From NCBI GenBank assembly GCA_026214975.1, contig CM047814.1:22343541-22407540 (forward strand): a DNA stretch of 64,000 bases, written 5' to 3'. Made by a program: the position numbers and the translations under genes. The first letter of the stretch is position 1. Every line of letters starts with the position of its first letter. Origin of the DNA: Gentiana macrophylla (taxonomy: Eukaryota > Streptophyta > Magnoliopsida > Gentianales > Gentianaceae). Of the stretch, positions 22,561 through 34,863 are shown one piece after another. The notes below the pieces were generated by a model, which was not told the origin of the DNA, ran no database searches, and worked only from the letters and a program-made list of their open reading frames with translations.

Positions 22561-23214
22561 TGGCTCAACCCCGAGACCGATAACTCTCCATTGCTTCAGA
22601 TACTCACCGATGATAATAATGATGACCGCGCACACACGCGTAGTCATTTATTATTAATTTTCTGTTACATTACTCAATTTATTATTTTTAATATTCTATA
22701 AAATAAAAAGGACTTTCTAAAAGAAATAAAACAAAGGGTCGGATCACCTATCTAATTTGGAAACCTAATTTCTTTTTTCAAGTAAAAACTACGTAGCTTT
22801 ACGCAGATCTTATTTTGGAAGAAAATTTATGAAAAACAAACACAAAAAGAGATACACATGAAACTACTACATAGCTTTTACTTGTACACCCAAATCGACA
22901 CGCGATCCCAACCCGAAACAAATGGGATGAAATCATCTGGTCCAATTCAGATGATAATTTTGGTTGTTTAAATAAAACCACGCTGCTTCACGTGTTGTTT
23001 TTATTTCTCAATAAAATAAAATTAAAATAAAAACCAAAAACCAAAAAATAAAACACACATAAAACGAAATCGTTTTTACTTAGACATCGAAATTAGACAC
23101 ACGGGTGATCTCATCCCAAACAAAATAGACATGAAAACGGAAGAGAAGAAAAATCACGAAGATCAAAGCCAAGGGAAAGACAACGATAGTTAGAAAAAGA
23201 TCGCCGGAATCAGA
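22561..23214. other. Upstream region of the ERD2-like gene
   Basis: AT-rich, with an A-rich stretch at 23010-23060. It must hold the promoter and 5' leader of the downstream gene, but no clear TATA box stands out. CTACGTAGCTTT at about 22789 and CTACATAGCTTT at about 22868 are a loose duplication. Confidence 0.35.
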
Positions 23215-25714
23215 ATGAGGGAACCCGTGAAGAGGCCGTTGCACGTGGTGAGCAAATGGGTGCGGAGGCAACCACCAAAGATCAAAGCTTTCTTGGCCGT
23301 AATTGCTGGCATGGTTGCCCTTTGATCATCCGAGCTATTGTCCACGATACCGATAACCTTTTCGTGGCTGCAGAGGCGGTTCATTCTCTTGACTTTCCTT
23401 CTTATTTATAAACTCAGCAAGGAGAAAACTTGCGCCGGTATGCTTTATTCTTACCCAATTAGTTTTGACCCCCCTTCCCCTAGGAGGTGAGAAGGCTTTG
23501 GGAGGAGCTGGCTAGTCAACTACTTTACCACAAAAGCAGGGTTTTGGTATTTTATCTGTGCAGTTAGTCTGTTTTACATAGTGCTTTTCTCGGTTTTATC
23601 TTTTTCGGTTGCAAACAATACGGAATAATTGGAGCTGGAATGTTGGCCGATTGTGTCTTGCTGCTAGTAGAGGGAATTTGATTGTTTTGTTCTCATGATG
23701 AAACTTATGTATGTCGTAATCTTTTTGAACTTTTTTAATGGTGGGATACTGTAAATCCATTTACTATTGAGATTATCTTTTGATTGGGGAAAGAATGGAG
23801 AGGTCTTTACTGTTATGTTTTTGTGATGTGATATCTGGAGATTGGAATCGAAATTACAACCCCTTTGTTTCTTTTTCTTTAGAGGAAACGGCCTTCTTGA
23901 TGATCATGATGTCGAGTGGAACTTCCAGCTTTGAATTCTAATTGTCTGTTTTAATTCACTGCAATGTGATGAAAACAATGTTTGTTTGTTTGTTTGTTTG
24001 TTTGTTTGTTTGTTTTGTTGTTGTTGAAAGAACTGGCTTTGTAATGTGGATAATATCTGTTTGTTTGGATGGACTACAGATCTTTGAATTTTAAATTTTC
24101 CTATGGCCAAACTATGTAGTCATTCCTTATGATAAAAGTCTTTCTTTTTTGGTGTAAATGTGACCTTGCTTAAAACCGCTACGGATAGTATACTGATCCC
24201 TTGGGAGTCGGAGCAGTTTAGCCGGGCATAATGTGAACACATTCCTTCTCTTTGATGAGCCGTTCTCCGTCACCTACCCTGGGTAAGGTGGAGTAGCCAG
24301 AACGGCTGTGGTTGATGTTTTAGGGTCCATTTTGTGACATGTTTTGATTGGGGTAAGACTCTTACTCTTAGTCAGTGGAGAGTATCCAGTGGTTTGGAAC
24401 TGTAGCTGAGCTACTTTATCTTTCTTTCAGTGCCTGAAATTGATGGAAACATGATTCAGATTTGATACAGAATTTCCATGATTTATTGATTTAAAAATGT
24501 TATGCTCCCTACGCCCCAAATTGTTTAGGACTTTTTGGAACGTCCACTTTTTATTTAAGGAGTGTATGAGACATCATTTAATGTTTTGTCTTGTTCTTAA
24601 AATATCAGGATTTCCCATTTCTAGAGTCTTGACTTCTTCTATTCTTTTAAGCTATTATTCTATGAATTGGTTCAAAATTTCAATTTACCGACTTTTTCCT
24701 TGTATGGCATAACTGTTGGATGGTTGGCCTTTATCAATCAATATTGTGTTTGTTGCAGGGCTGTCTCTCACGTCCCAGGAGCTTACAGCTATATTCTTGG
24801 CTGTTAGACTATATTGTAGTTTCTTCATGGAATATGATATACATACTTTGCTCGACTTTGCTACCTTGGTAACAACGTTGTGGGTCATTTATATGATGCG
24901 CTTCAAACTGAGGTCCAGTTACATGAAAGACAAAGACACCTATGCGATTTACTATGTGGTGAGTTCTCTTATGTTCTTACAGGGATCAGATTTTTTCCAT
25001 CTCATGGCACACACCAATCCTTCATTCACTTTTAAGTATATGCTTTGGTTTTTTGAATCTGCAGGTTGGTCCTTGTGCAATTTTAGCTCTACTAATTCAC
25101 CCACCTACATCACATCACTTTATCCTTAAGATTTCATGGGCGTTCTGTGTGTACTTGGAAGCTGTTTCGTGTTGCCTCAACTGCGTGTCATGCAGAATAC
25201 TAAGGTATTAATCCTTGAGTGAAAAACACCTCTCTTAAATTTCCTATAGCAATCTAGAGCCTTTTGTTGATGACACTTTGAATTGTACAGATCGTTGAAC
25301 CTTTCACAGCTCATTATGTATTTGCATTAGGCGTTGCGAGGTTCTTGAGCTGTGCTCATTGGGTTCTCCAGGTTTGACTTCAAGACTTGGACTTTCCTTC
25401 TTTTGTGATTTTTTTCTTCAAATGATCTGAACACATTTGTGCCATGGGCATTGTGTGCAAACCCAGGTGTTGGATCGGGCGTGGTAATCTGTTAATGGCA
25501 TTGGGTTATGGATTGTGGCCTGCTATGGTGCTTATTTCTGAAATTGTCCAGACCTTCATTTTGGCTGACTTCTGTTATTACTATGTGAAAAGGTGAAATA
25601 TGCTCTACACTTGCCTAGTGCCAGTTTTAACAATATTTATCTGATTCTAAATTATCATCATGCAGTGTTTTTGGCGGGGACCTCATGTTGCGCCTTCCTG
25701 CTGGAGTAGTCTAA
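23215..25714 (+). CDS. ERD2-like (ER lumen protein retaining receptor family) membrane protein gene
   Basis: A seven-helix membrane protein of the plant ERD2-like group, Golgi/ER located in the family. Canonical ERD2 retrieves K/HDEL proteins; the role of the longer plant ERD2-like members is less certain. Exons: 23215-23437, 24759-24958, 25065-25204, 25291-25371, 25467-25592, 25666-25714, all with GT-AG borders. They total 819 bases, close to the usual 272-273 codons. Visible: the basic N-terminus (KRPLHVVSKWVRRQPPKIKAF), GLSLTSQELTAIFLAVRLYC, MEYDIHTLLD, VTTLWVIYMMRFKLRSSYM, VARFLSCAHWVLQ, LADFCYYYVK and the end LRLPAGVV. The frame is lost twice in exon 1 (about 23321 and 23390), once in exon 3 (25167, TCGTG where TCTGTG is expected) and once in exon 5 (about 25474). 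It is convergent with the polyketide synthase gene. Confidence 0.85.
23980..24026. repeat. (TTTG)n microsatellite in ERD2-like intron 1
   Basis: About ten TTTG units followed by TTG units, inside the first intron. Confidence 0.95.
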
Positions 25715-26007
25715 ATCTTTAACTAGTCCAAGCTCTTAATTTCCTGTAATTTTTATTTATTTATTTATATTTTTTTTGTTCACGGTTATCTCATAAAGCT
25801 CTTTGTTTTGGTTAGTTTACAACACATACTGTTTTGTAGGTTAGCCAAGCTTGAATTAGAATGAATGTTCATCAAAAAGGAAGCAGCTTTAACTGTTGTA
25901 ATTCTGCCTTTTTTTGTTCTTCCCTGTGGGAATCTTATTATTATTATTTAAAATAGAAATACATGTCAAGAATAATTTCAGATTATCTTAGAGCTCGATT
26001 AAGAATC
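25715..26007. other. Convergent 3' flanks
   Basis: About 300 bases between the stop codons of two convergent genes. T-rich stretches and AATAGAAA-like signals fit 3' untranslated regions and polyadenylation on both strands. No gene. Confidence 0.5.
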
Positions 26008-27253
26008 TCAGATATTTGCAAGATTTCTTGTGAGAATACCTCAAAAGTAATCCCGGGACCAAATGCTAACACCAATCCTCAGTCGTTGTCTGCATCTTTG
26101 TTTTGCTCTTCTTTCTTTCTCAGCTTTGCATTCTCTTCTAACATGTACTCCAATACGTAAACAATCGTGTTGCTACTTATTTCCATAGTCAGCCAATGCT
26201 CTCCTGCTTGCAATCAGCTTTTCTGGCAACAAATCTAGCTTTTTCTCTAGCCTGTTGAGAATTGCAGGCCACCGGGATGGACAGCCCAGAACATCTTGTT
26301 GTAATCCTTGTCTGAATAACCTATAATCTCCATTAACTTGTGACAAAATCCTTCAATGTTGTCCTCAATTATCTGTGAAGTTCCTTTCTAATTTAAAGCT
26401 GATGCCTTCTTCTGTAAGGCGCCCATCAATGATCTTCTCTGTATCTGGCAAGAAATGTTGCAGAGCTGTATGCAGCTCAAAAAGAGGCCTTTCTGTTGTA
26501 ACAACCGGTCTGTGCCAATCATCATTGCTCCGGCACCATCTCCAAAGAGTGCCACTCCTACTAAATCATACGGTCTTTCAGCACTCGGGGTTTGAACTGA
26601 TAATGGTAGTTTCAGAAGTAGCGAGCAACACTCTGCTGCCTGGATTGTTCTCTGCAATGTCTTTTGCAACGCGAAGGCCAGCAACACCCCCGGAACAGCC
26701 TGAGAAGTAAAGCATCACCCTTTGAGTTTGTGGCTTTAAACCTAGACCTTTGGCAAGGTAAAGATCTCCTCCAGGAAGGCGAGCTTCACTAGATGAGACA
26801 TACACTAAATGGGTAATATCTGTAACCGGTCTACCCCAGGCCTTGATGCAGGATTGTGATGCTTCAATCGCCATTTTTGTGACAGCAGTGTTGCAGATAT
26901 CCAACCGTTGCTGCAATGTCGGGTGACCTTCCACTGTAAGCTCAGGTACTTCTTTAGAATCTCTTCTGACATGACCACGATCTTGTTTTAACCGTGGTCG
27001 CCTTGCCTGTAGTAGTAAATCAACAAAACATTGATAAAATGAACAAGGTTAATTAAAGTTTTCAATTCAGAGATAGAGGTGAATGTTTGTGTATTTAGTA
27101 AGAAAGAGAGAGCGTGTTACATAGTCGAGTGAGCTTCTGCCGGAGTTCAGGATCATCACAGTTGGTGTTCCTGAAGTAGCCATCTACCAAAAAGTCTTGC
27201 ATAACAAGCTGGTGAGGGAAGGCCTTGCCAAGTGCCAGAATGTTGGCTTTCAT
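26008..27253 (-). CDS. Type III polyketide synthase, LAP5/PKSB-like (frames disturbed)
   Basis: A chalcone-synthase-fold enzyme. The LAP5/PKSB clade condenses fatty acyl-CoA starters with malonyl-CoA to alkylpyrones for sporopollenin in the anther tapetum. Exon 1 (27253-27121) begins MKANILALGKAFPHQLVMQ and ends in a split Cys codon. Exon 2 (27006-26008) holds the rest. The catalytic triad is visible: Cys in GCSGGVAGLR, His in WAVHPGG, Asn in DYGN. Also present are NNPGSRVLLATSETTI, DLVGVALFGDGAGA and LAFGPGITFEG near the end. The frame breaks at about 26980, 26945, 26590, 26250, 26170 and 26060, each fitting a one- to three-base loss, and TGA replaces an expected Trp at 26081. It is a pseudogene, or a gene with many sequence errors. 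The short N-terminus lacks about 15 usual residues. Confidence 0.8.
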
Positions 27254-27838
27254 GGTTTTCTTATGCCTCCGTCTGATTCTAGACTGCGGTTTTCAAGGCT
27301 ACCCATATTTTATTTAGCTTTCTTATTGTAGAAAAAGGTAAAGCCTAAAAGGATGCAGATCTTAGCACACAGGGTTCTTCCCTTTTATAATGGGGTGGTA
27401 GGGGTGGGGGTGATGTAATTTTGGGATTGGTTAAGGAGCATGTAAGTCATGAATCTTGCTGGTGACTGTTAGGTTGAATGCTGGTAAAAAAAAAAATGGT
27501 GTTACATTGATTTAGAGGCAAGTACCAACAGCTCTTGTATTATAGAGAGTAGAGACACAATCACATGTGTTCTATTAAATTTCCCAAGAAATAGAGATGA
27601 CAATTCACATGTGTCTAAATTACGCATTTTACCCTCCAAAACTAACGCATTTGTCTAAAGTACCAGTGGATACATCAAGAAGATAACAGTTTTTTTTTTT
27701 TCGCGTTTCCTAATAAAGACGCAAATAAACGAAACAGAGCTAGTAGATACAGGCAAATGGCCAAGATCAGATTGTTCATTTTGAATAAAACATGAACTCA
27801 GAACGCCATTCCAAGGTCGAATGAAACGCGCCTATTAT
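27254..27838 (-). other. Promoter interval of the polyketide synthase gene
   Basis: 585 bases between the stop of the nucleosidase gene and the start of the polyketide synthase, both on the minus strand. It holds the TATA element at 27382 and a G-rich stretch (plus strand 27391-27412). Confidence 0.5.
27382..27391 (-). promoter_or_regulatory. Probable TATA box of the polyketide synthase gene
   Basis: On the minus strand this reads ATTATAAAAGGG, about 130 bases before the ATG at 27253. The position and sequence fit a plant core promoter. Confidence 0.55.
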
Positions 27839-30800
27839 TCAAAGTTGGTGAAGACACTTGTCGTTGATGTACTCAATGACTTGGGTGACTGATTGGTCAA
27901 GTGCAGCAGCGACTGCTGCCAAATTCTGCAAAAACTCTTCAGCCGTTGGTTTCTCGCCATCCACGATATCAGTCACCGCTTTCACAAATATTACCGGAAC
28001 TTTGAAAAGATCAGCCACATAAGCAATTGCAGCTCCCTAAAACACACAGGCAGTTCCACAACTAAGTTAAAAATATGATGCAATAAAGTTCACAGATCTT
28101 ATAAGAGTTTTGATTCTTTTGAATACTACATTCACAACAAGTGTTATAGTTTTCAGTCACATTTTACTTCTAACAGTTGGATTATTCTAATAAATGTCAA
28201 GTTTCTACACTATTTAACATTACTTAATCATCACACTATGAGCTCACTTTTCATAGCCTCATGAAAAGATTTTGAAAGAATCTTCTCCGTCTTTTCTTTA
28301 ATTGTCCCGTCATCCACCAAATAAACAAGAAGGATATCACACCAAGCCTAGCAACAAAATTTGGTAAGTTATCACGTGAAAATTACCTCCATGTCTTTTA
28401 TAGTTGTATCATTTGCAGTAATAGATTCTTCATCCTGTGTGGTCATATCCAATGAATCACCGGTAGACAATTTTCCAACCTACAAAAAGCATAGAAAAGG
28501 GATGTTAAAGACATTTGATCGATGAAGGGTGCAAATAATGTATCATTTGCTACCTGCCTAAAAATGTAGTGCAGAGGAAGAAGAAATTTGGGGACAGACA
28601 GGAAAGAGGGGTGGGGTTGAGGGGTGAGGGTAAATCAGTGTATATTGCCTTTTATTCAGGTAAATGAGTGCCAGTCGATTACCTTTAGATTCAGCTCCTT
28701 CACAAGATTGGGTGTAGGAAAAGCCTGTCTCAAGCCTACTCCATACAGATCAAACACCTTGAAATTGACAAAAGGCAGATACAAGGTGTAAGGTAACATT
28801 TAACTGAGCTGGTTATCTCAATTAGCGAGTGGTAAAACAGGGAAGCGGTTTCTAAAAGGCTAAGAAAAAATTAGATGGATGACTAGACCATCTTAGTCAA
28901 ACTGTATCTGCAGATTTTAAACCACTTCAGCACATACCATTAAACTGAAAAACTAAAGGATGAATCAGGAACGATGTAAACAACAAGCTCAAGAGTCTGC
29001 TAAGAATTTTCCAGTTATGATTTTTGAAAAGTTAAAAATAAATGAAAGAAAATGCTGATAATAACAGAAACAGGGAAGAAAACGGAAGGCATCACCACTG
29101 GAGAACTCTCACACATGTATACCACATAGCTACATAATTATTTTAAAACAAAATTAGAATCAAATGTCACAACATACTACATGCTCACAAGCAATCCAAA
29201 CTTAAGGACTAAATAGAAAACACATCCGTTGAGGCCTCAGTATTCTGCATCAAAGAACATCAAAGGAAAACCTGACAGAGATTCAGCACCAGCATTTTGT
29301 CATTTTTAAAGAGACCATAATAGGAACCAAACTCGAGTCTTCAAGGGGAGGGGGAACATGATACTTTCACTGACCATTATGCTTTCACAATTCAGCACCC
29401 ACAATATTCACTCTACTTTACAAGGGACAATATACAATATAATCATGCTAATGTCCATTGAGTTACAGACTTTCAGCTCTTAATGTACAAATATGACAAT
29501 TTTTATGTTATCAAATTACATTGGAATGCGTGGCACAATTCTTCAGGTGTTATACCATGACTCCCAAAAAATGCAAAATTGCCAAATTTTATCTAGCAAT
29601 TCCTGGATGAACACATATATTCCAACATGTCTTATAACTGGAGCAAAAAGTTTTCAAAGTTGAAGCCAAAACAACTCCCTCAGACTCAGAGAGAGACAGA
29701 GTAATTCTCACATGAAATGTTTCTTTTTCCAACTCGAACAATGGTGTCTGTAAGTAGATAAAAGCGATGAAGACTAATGAATCTAATGTAAACTCACTGG
29801 GATTGGTATTCTTCTGTCATGGAAAGCAACTTCTGATGCAATATACACGTCGCCTATGCAAGCACCTTTTGACTGAAAATGACAATACATGGGTAAGAAT
29901 GCGATGAAGGAATTATTCATGATCACCGCATGTATCTGCATTGAATTGGTACAGGAAAAAAGGGTACATATATTCCAAATACTAATGAAAAGTTACAAAA
30001 GTAGAAACTATATTCTGACCTATTAATAGGAATAGTAAACAGTTGAAAAGATGTACATGCAGAAGTAACAAAGAACATGGAGCATAACTCTGATGCAGTA
30101 GTTAAAAAAAATTATCGTAGCCTACCCTGCCTGAACAAAGACTCAATTCTTGTCATCATTAATTTGAAGGATTGACAGGAAAGAACCACAGAAGGAAAGG
30201 GACAAAAAAATTGAAAATTAATTTGTTCAATAGGAGACTAATAAATGCAGTAAAAAAACATGAAGCTAAGTGTTACTGAGACAAGATGGAAGCCAGCACC
30301 ATCAACCATATTTCCATAATTCTCTGCAACAAAACCCTTAAAGAACAGTACCCTATAACATAATCTCACCTTAAACCCACCCGCAGTGCCGGCATTCAAG
30401 ATAAGATCAGGCTGAAAAGCTTGTATAGAGGCATATGTCACCAGAGATGCTGAAACTGTCCCTACACTGTCCACCCCTGTCATGAAAATAGAGTTGGTCT
30501 TTAATTAGTCATGATTTTTAGTGTGATGTTTCTTTTAACATTAAAATTCCATAATTATAAGATTTATTAACAAATCTATCTATAGGTTTGAATGCCCAAT
30601 TTCGGGAAAATGTAAGCCCACCCAACCTTTCGTTATTAGCTTACATTAAAATCTAAATGTTTCATTTCGTCCAATTCATAAAAAGCCCACGTGACAAAGG
30701 TCATAGGAGAAAAACTTACCCAAAGCTGCATCTTTTCCTGGACATACAATATCGATGTGAAGACCTTTGTAATTGCCTTGGTACCGAATCCAAGGAACAC

Positions 30801-31752
30801 CTTTTGGAAACCTGTGTTATCAAACTATGACTGGATTCGTTTCATGTTTCTTTCAGAAATAATACAATTGCAAACATATCAGTAGTGCGACGACTAAGGA
30901 GATTAAAAAAAATGATGCAAACTCTCCCCCAAAAGAAGAGGTCTAAGACAAGACAAAATTAGCCAACATTCAGACACTCCCAGGTGCTAATATAATCACA
31001 AACATATCAGTAGTTCAAGATGTGCTTCACAAAGAAGGGTAAACGTGCCATGGCAGACAAAGGAGAGACCTGTGGCAGCACATTAGTGCATCAAGCCGAA
31101 TACAAACTCCATTATAGTCAAGCTGGTCAAAGTAAAATGCCTAATTTAGGCATCACTCGAGGGCTAAAATATCTAGTTCATGTACATAGAGAAATGATTC
31201 CGTAATTTGTCAAGGCTACCATGCGATAATCAAACACTTAGAAGGTATTGATGCGAGAAAACTGAAACATGACAAGTTGACTACTACTTGATAACTGCAG
31301 TCCTTACTATTAACAAGCCAAATGATTATGGTAAGAATCAAAACCACAGAATAGTAATCATTCGTTTCTAAAGCTACTGTCCAGACCAAATTTAATAACT
31401 AGAAGAAAAAACAACAACCCAAAAAAAAAAAAATGGGAGAAAAGAAGAATGAATTACGGAGAGTCGACATCCTCAGTGAGTTGGAATTTGTTGACCAGTG
31501 GAAGCGCCTCTGTCTGCATAGCTGCACTTATTACCCCAATCACACAACACACACAAACACAAACACAGAGTATCATCACCATTTAATTCATTCAGTTCCG
31601 TAAAAGCAGCAGAAAATTGGGAAGGGGAATAACATACCGATGACGAAGAGGACATTAGAGATAGGGCGCCCATTGACTTGTGAATGTGAAGCAACCTCGA
31701 TCACTGCCTCCCCTTTGACTTCGTCGGAACTGTCGTCGTGCGGAGGAGCCAT
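27839..31752 (-). CDS. MTN1-like: 5'-methylthioadenosine nucleosidase, eight exons, intact
   Basis: Hydrolyses S-methyl-5'-thioadenosine to adenine and 5-methylthioribose in the cytosolic methionine (Yang) cycle, recycling the by-product of ethylene, polyamine and nicotianamine synthesis. Exons: 31752-31638, 31521-31458, 30811-30720, 30476-30370, 29872-29798, 28757-28683, 28479-28387, 28036-27839. They join in one frame of 273 codons including TGA; the Arabidopsis enzyme has 267 residues. Visible family motifs: GRPISNVLFVIGAMQTEA at the start, DIVCPGKDAALG, NAGTAGGFK (exon 4), GDVYIASEVAFHDRRIPIP (exon 5), and the substrate-binding DMEGAAIAYVADLF spanning exons 7-8. VKAVTDIVDG, with the catalytic Asp, follows. 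All borders are GT-AG. This is the only gene here without a frame break. Confidence 0.95.
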
Positions 31753-32524
31753 GTTCTCCGCCGGAATTTCTCCTCCTTCGCTGTTTCCTACGAACGCTAC
31801 TACTACTAATTACTACGGAACAAGCTGTGTGCTATGGGATTATATACTTTTGATTTTTATGTTAAATTAATAATAATAATAATAATATTGAAATGCCAAT
31901 CTGGCCGAATTTATGGAGTATGGGTTCCACATCAATATGGTAGTATTATTATTATTATTATTAAACAGAAAAAACCCAAAAATTTATTTGCTGTCCCTAA
32001 AAACATTTTAATACTACACAAAGCGATTATTATAGACTTGGTTTTCAAGAATATTGACAACCATGTTGACGTGGCAATCTTATCCACCCGTAAATGTGAT
32101 AATTATAGGGTTTAGGGTTTGTATCGTAACATTTGTCATAATTTTATCTATCAGTGATATGACTTATATCTAACAAAATGAAATGTGACGTAATCAACAT
32201 TAAAATATTGCTCACATTTGAACACGTAAGTTTTTCAATTTAATTTTTTTCTTTTGTAGAAAAGATGGGATTCCAAACTTGATTGATAATATGAAATGCA
32301 ATTATTTTTATCATTAGGTCAAGCGATGTGTATTATGTCGAAGATGAGTCTTATTGATAAAGATCAATATCGAAATTGAGCTTATAACGACTTATGTGTT
32401 GAGGTGACCTTCATTTTTTTCAGATGCGACCTGATGAAAGTGTACGTATGTAATATGATTGATCTTACATATTTTAAGTATATCCTTCTCGCATGTGTAC
32501 CTTTGTAGTTTATACGAACTCTTA
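31753..32524. other. Intergenic upstream of the nucleosidase gene
   Basis: AT-rich, with two short trinucleotide runs (ATA/TTA at 31869-31887 and 31945-31962) and a GGGTTTAGGGTTT telo-box-like motif at 32107-32119. No gene seen. Confidence 0.45.
31840..31848 (-). promoter_or_regulatory. Possible TATA box of the nucleosidase gene
   Basis: The minus strand reads GTATATAATCCC about 90 bases upstream of the ATG at 31752. The distance fits a core promoter. Confidence 0.4.
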
Positions 32525-32825
32525 GGTTGTGTTTGTTTTGTCAAGAGTTTTTTTTACATCACATCACCAATCATTTCTTACAATACCCTCACCAATCAAA
32601 TCTTCAACTACAAATAAAAAAAAATATTAAATAATTTCTCATCATTTCACTTTATCAATTTTATTACATTTTTTACCATTATTTTATTCATTATAATACT
32701 TTATTTCACAATCATTTCATAATCTACACAAATTTCAAAAAAACATCTTAACTTTATAATCATTACTTCAATCGTTTTATCTAAAAAACCCCCAAAAAAA
32801 ACTTCAACCCAAAACAAACACAACG
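32525..32825. mobile_element. Tourist-like MITE with TTA duplication
   Basis: The ends GGTTGTGTTTGTTTTG and CAAAACAAACACAACG are inverted repeats with one terminal mismatch. TTA occurs on both sides (32522-32524, 32826-32828), the target duplication of PIF/Harbinger-type elements. The 301-bp interior is AT-rich and non-coding. Confidence 0.75.
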
Positions 32826-32860
32826 TTAAATTCTACCACTTGAGAAACACAATTTTCAAG

Positions 32861-33033
32861 GGTAATGATATGATACAACCGTTGTGACACAACGAGTGTC
32901 ACAACGTGCATCTATATCGTTGATCGTGATGAATATAATAATGGTCAATTAATGAGTCAACATTATTATTCAATCCACAGCGTAGATGCACTCATGACAC
33001 TCGTTGTGTCGCGGAGTAGGCCATGTCATTATC
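32861..33033. mobile_element. Small foldback MITE
   Basis: The left end GGTAATGATATG and right end CATGTCATTATC are inverted repeats. The pairing extends inward through ACACAACGAGTGTCA and GTGCATCTA, giving arms of about 70 bases around a short AT centre. No coding capacity. Confidence 0.7.
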
Positions 33034-33963
33034 ACTAGCTTTTTCAAGCAACAAAGCTCGAAATGAGTTGTAGAAAGTCTATAATCAACAAGTTTCATAT
33101 GACCTGGAAATGAATTAAAGATGTTTGTTTATATGACCGAATACGGACCTTTCCAGTCATATGCTTCTGTTCTTGTATATTTTGAACACATTCAGGTATT
33201 TAGTTTTTCTACCCAGACAACTTGAGCTCAGACACCATTCGGGTTTGGGAAACTTTTGCCTTTGTCAGCTAATTCTTAGTGTTGTCAAATAAACCGAGTT
33301 GTTCATCATCACATCTCTATACAAATTGATACACATAAACAGGCTTCCCAAGTACATACCAAAATTAATAAATAAAAAATTGGAGGGAGGCTTAGTTAAA
33401 AATATCATTACACCACCAACATTGTTTACATCAAACCTAATGAAAAAAATAAGGGAATAGTGACAGTGCCACAACAAAGTAGCACAACATACTTTTATAT
33501 CATTGGTTATAATATGAAAACTATCGATTTTTATGCGTCTCATAAAGATCAATGGTGTAAAAGTGCACATTACTTTGAGTGAAATCAAGGTGGAAATGGG
33601 TTGGTACCGCCCCGTAACCCTTACATTTGATTCACAATAGAATTTTTAAATTTATTTTTCTTCCGACCCTGTATCCGAATATGTTAGGACCCGACAATCC
33701 AGATATCCAAATTCTAAGGATCCGACGGGTAGGGAGCAAAATCCTAAAAATATTATTTTATTTTTTCCCAATGATACAAATAATGTAAATGAACACATCG
33801 AATATAGATTGAAATGTGTATCGTGAGGGACCGATTTTGGAGGTGGAAATTAATTAACAAGATTTGACTTTTTTTAATCAAATGTCTTTTCAAGTAACAA
33901 AATATCTTTAACATATAAATTACGGAAGCAAAAGCTATTTGTGTATTCAACACACCAAAAAGT
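33034..33963. other. Intergenic, no gene recognised
   Basis: AT-rich sequence without a supported gene. Weak foldback potential at about 33455-33580 may be another diverged MITE. Confidence 0.35.
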
Positions 33964-34462
33964 CAGAATTGGAAAATCAGGTTATGTTGTGTCGACACTT
34001 CAGAATCGCGCCACGCTTCGATATTTGGAAAATCGCGTAAACGAAGGATCTCTACGCTCAAACGTAAGTATCTTACGCCCAAACGTAAGAAATTCAAACC
34101 AAATCTCATACAAAAGACTCAACACAGATTTTACGTTTAAACGTAGAGATCTCTACGCTTAAACGTGAGTAATCCTTACGCTTAAACGTAGAGATCCTCG
34201 CGTTTGAACGCAGATCTCTACGCTTAAACGTAGGAAATTTCGATCCACATGATGTAAAGTTACCATCAACAATTTTCAGATTCTTCTGCTAAAGTTACCA
34301 TCAAGAAGACCAAACTTGCAAGAGCATTTTCACATCAAACGATGGATTTGCTGCTGTCCCAATATTGAAGGTTTCAAAAGTGGCGGATTCGAAACACAAT
34401 GAATAATCTTCAAAAAAAAAAAAAATGAATAATCCCAGTTTGAAACACAATGAATAATCTTC

Positions 34463-34493
<31 letters not shown>

Positions 34494-34863
34494 AGAATGC
34501 AACAATTAATATAGTCCAAATATTTGAGACGTTTCTTTAATTCTTTTTGAGTTTTTTTTTTGCGATAAGAATTTTGAGCAGCCATTGAAATTAATAAAAG
34601 GATGGATTAAGATGCTGAAAAGATGATTTGATTATGGAAAAAAAATAAAAAATCATGTGGACAAGAATTTCTCTACGTTTAAATGTAGAGAATCTGTGTT
34701 GAGTGTTTTTTGTATGAGATTTGGTTTGAATTTTCTTACGTTTGGACGTAAGGATACTTACGTTTGAACGTAGAGATCCTTACGCTTCATTCGATTCCAC
34801 GTCGGAAAAGCGACGATTGATTCAGTGTCAGTACCCCGACACAACCCGATTTTCCAATTTCTG
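33964..34863. mobile_element. Foldback element with ~190-bp inverted arms, MULE-like
   Basis: The left arm (33964 to about 34150) and right arm (about 34672-34863) are reverse complements, opening CAGAATTGGAAAATC and closing GATTTTCCAATTTCTG. The flanks CCAAAAAGT and CAAAAAAAG could be a worn 9-bp duplication of the Mutator kind. The arms hold serial palindromes of the type CTACGCTTAAACGTAG. The centre has a tandem duplication of GAAACACAATGAATAATCTT, each followed by a long A run (34411, 34464). No transposase is encoded. Confidence 0.7.

Noticed and set aside
24507..24570. Stowaway MITE in the ERD2-like intron (CTCCCTACGCCCCAAATTG)
   Set aside because: Only one diverged terminus is visible and no partner end or TA duplication can be shown.
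32103..32120. Interstitial telomere repeat (GGGTTTAGGGTTT)
   Set aside because: Less than two full units; more likely a telo-box-like motif or chance than a telomeric relic.
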